Shown here: one piece after another, positions 7,906 to 8,052 of the stretch
Numbering within the stretch: the stretch's first letter is position 1
Layout: every line of letters starts with the position of its first letter
NCBI GenBank assembly: GCA_900552885.1
Contig: USBM01000093.1
Coordinates: 1-8,052, forward strand
Origin: an uncultured Clostridium sp.
GTDB lineage: Bacteria > Bacillota > Clostridia > Lachnospirales > Lachnospiraceae
Direction of reading: 5' to 3'
Length of the DNA stretch: 8,052 bases
Translations under genes and position numbers: made by a program
The notes under the pieces: generated by a model
Databases searched by the model: none
What the model was told of the DNA's origin: nothing
The model's input: the letters and a program-made list of their open reading frames with translations, nothing else

Positions 7906-8052
7906 ATGAGTGAACCAAAATTAACAATGAATTTACAAGAGATAATTGGAGACATCCAAAAAAACAAAATTTTGTTGCCTGATTTTCAAAGAAAGTTTGT
8001 TTGGACAGAAGACGAACGTCAAAAAAAGAAGCGCAAGATTCCGGGAGAAAGA
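7906..8052 (+). CDS. sspE: SspE-like DUF262 protein, N-terminal part (cut by window end)
   Basis: Only 49 codons are present. Residues 11-34 include ILLPDFQRKFVW, the start signature of DUF262, a ParB/Srx-like NTP-binding domain found in GmrS-type and SspE proteins. In the Ssp system SspE (DUF262 + DUF1524 HNH) is the effector: it senses phosphorothioates, hydrolyses nucleotide and nicks unprotected phage DNA. The DUF1524 half, if present, is beyond the window, so the full identity cannot be confirmed; GmrSD-like and other DUF262 proteins are alternatives. GGAGG at 7893-7897 supports the start. GC is about 31% over the first 115 bases, against about 50% in the last part of sspA (7741-7800), and codons shift to AAA, TTA and TTT. 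This suggests a different history for this gene. The last nine or so residues, lysine- and arginine-rich, do not look like the usual DUF262 continuation. Confidence 0.65.
   Translation, partial: MSEPKLTMNLQEIIGDIQKNKILLPDFQRKFVWTEDERQKKKRKIPGER

Noticed and set aside
1..8052. tRNA, rRNA, CRISPR repeats, insertion sequence ends or attachment-site repeats
   Set aside because: None was found by eye on either strand; no direct repeats flank the operon inside the window.

Overview
The window looks like chromosomal or defence-island DNA from a Firmicute, most probably a gut clostridium of the Lachnospiraceae type. The reasons are strong GGAGG-like ribosome sites, moderate GC, genes packed on one strand, and the style of the proteins. 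This is a judgement from sequence appearance, not a database match. All confident genes are on the + strand and read as one operon followed by a partial gene that has its own promoter.

Layout. Positions 1-48 hold, on the - strand, codons resembling the start of imidazoleglycerol-phosphate dehydratase (HisB) but without a start codon; this may be a rearrangement or assembly junction. Positions 76-261 encode a 61-residue helix-turn-helix-like protein. Two bases after its stop begins a 572-residue PAPS-reductase/ATP-pyrophosphatase protein (264-1982) with an N-terminal zinc ribbon and a C-terminal 2x[4Fe-4S] ferredoxin domain. A 133-base AT-rich gap (1983-2115) with a possible nested hairpin precedes a DUF4007 protein (2116-2976). 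Ten bases later comes a 1218-residue P-loop ATPase (2987-6643), and 27 bases after that a cysteine desulfurase (6671-7828). A good candidate promoter (7853-7881) then leads into a gene whose first 49 codons (7906-8052, cut by the window) carry a DUF262 signature.

How they work together. Cysteine desulfurase + PP-loop/FeS protein + DUF4007 protein + large ATPase + DUF262 protein matches the parts list of the SspABCD-SspE DNA phosphorothioation defence system. In that system SspA mobilises sulfur from cysteine, SspD is the ATP-pyrophosphatase, SspB the DUF4007 protein and SspC the ATPase. Together they place phosphorothioates in one DNA strand. SspE (DUF262 + DUF1524) senses the mark and attacks unmodified phage DNA. 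The order here is regulator-D-B-C-A-(E). Less usual points are the zinc-ribbon/PP-loop/ferredoxin fusion in the SspD-like protein, the small coupled regulator, the separately promoted, much more AT-rich SspE-like gene, and possible junctions at both window edges. The assignment rests on family recognition and gene context; no homology search was run.
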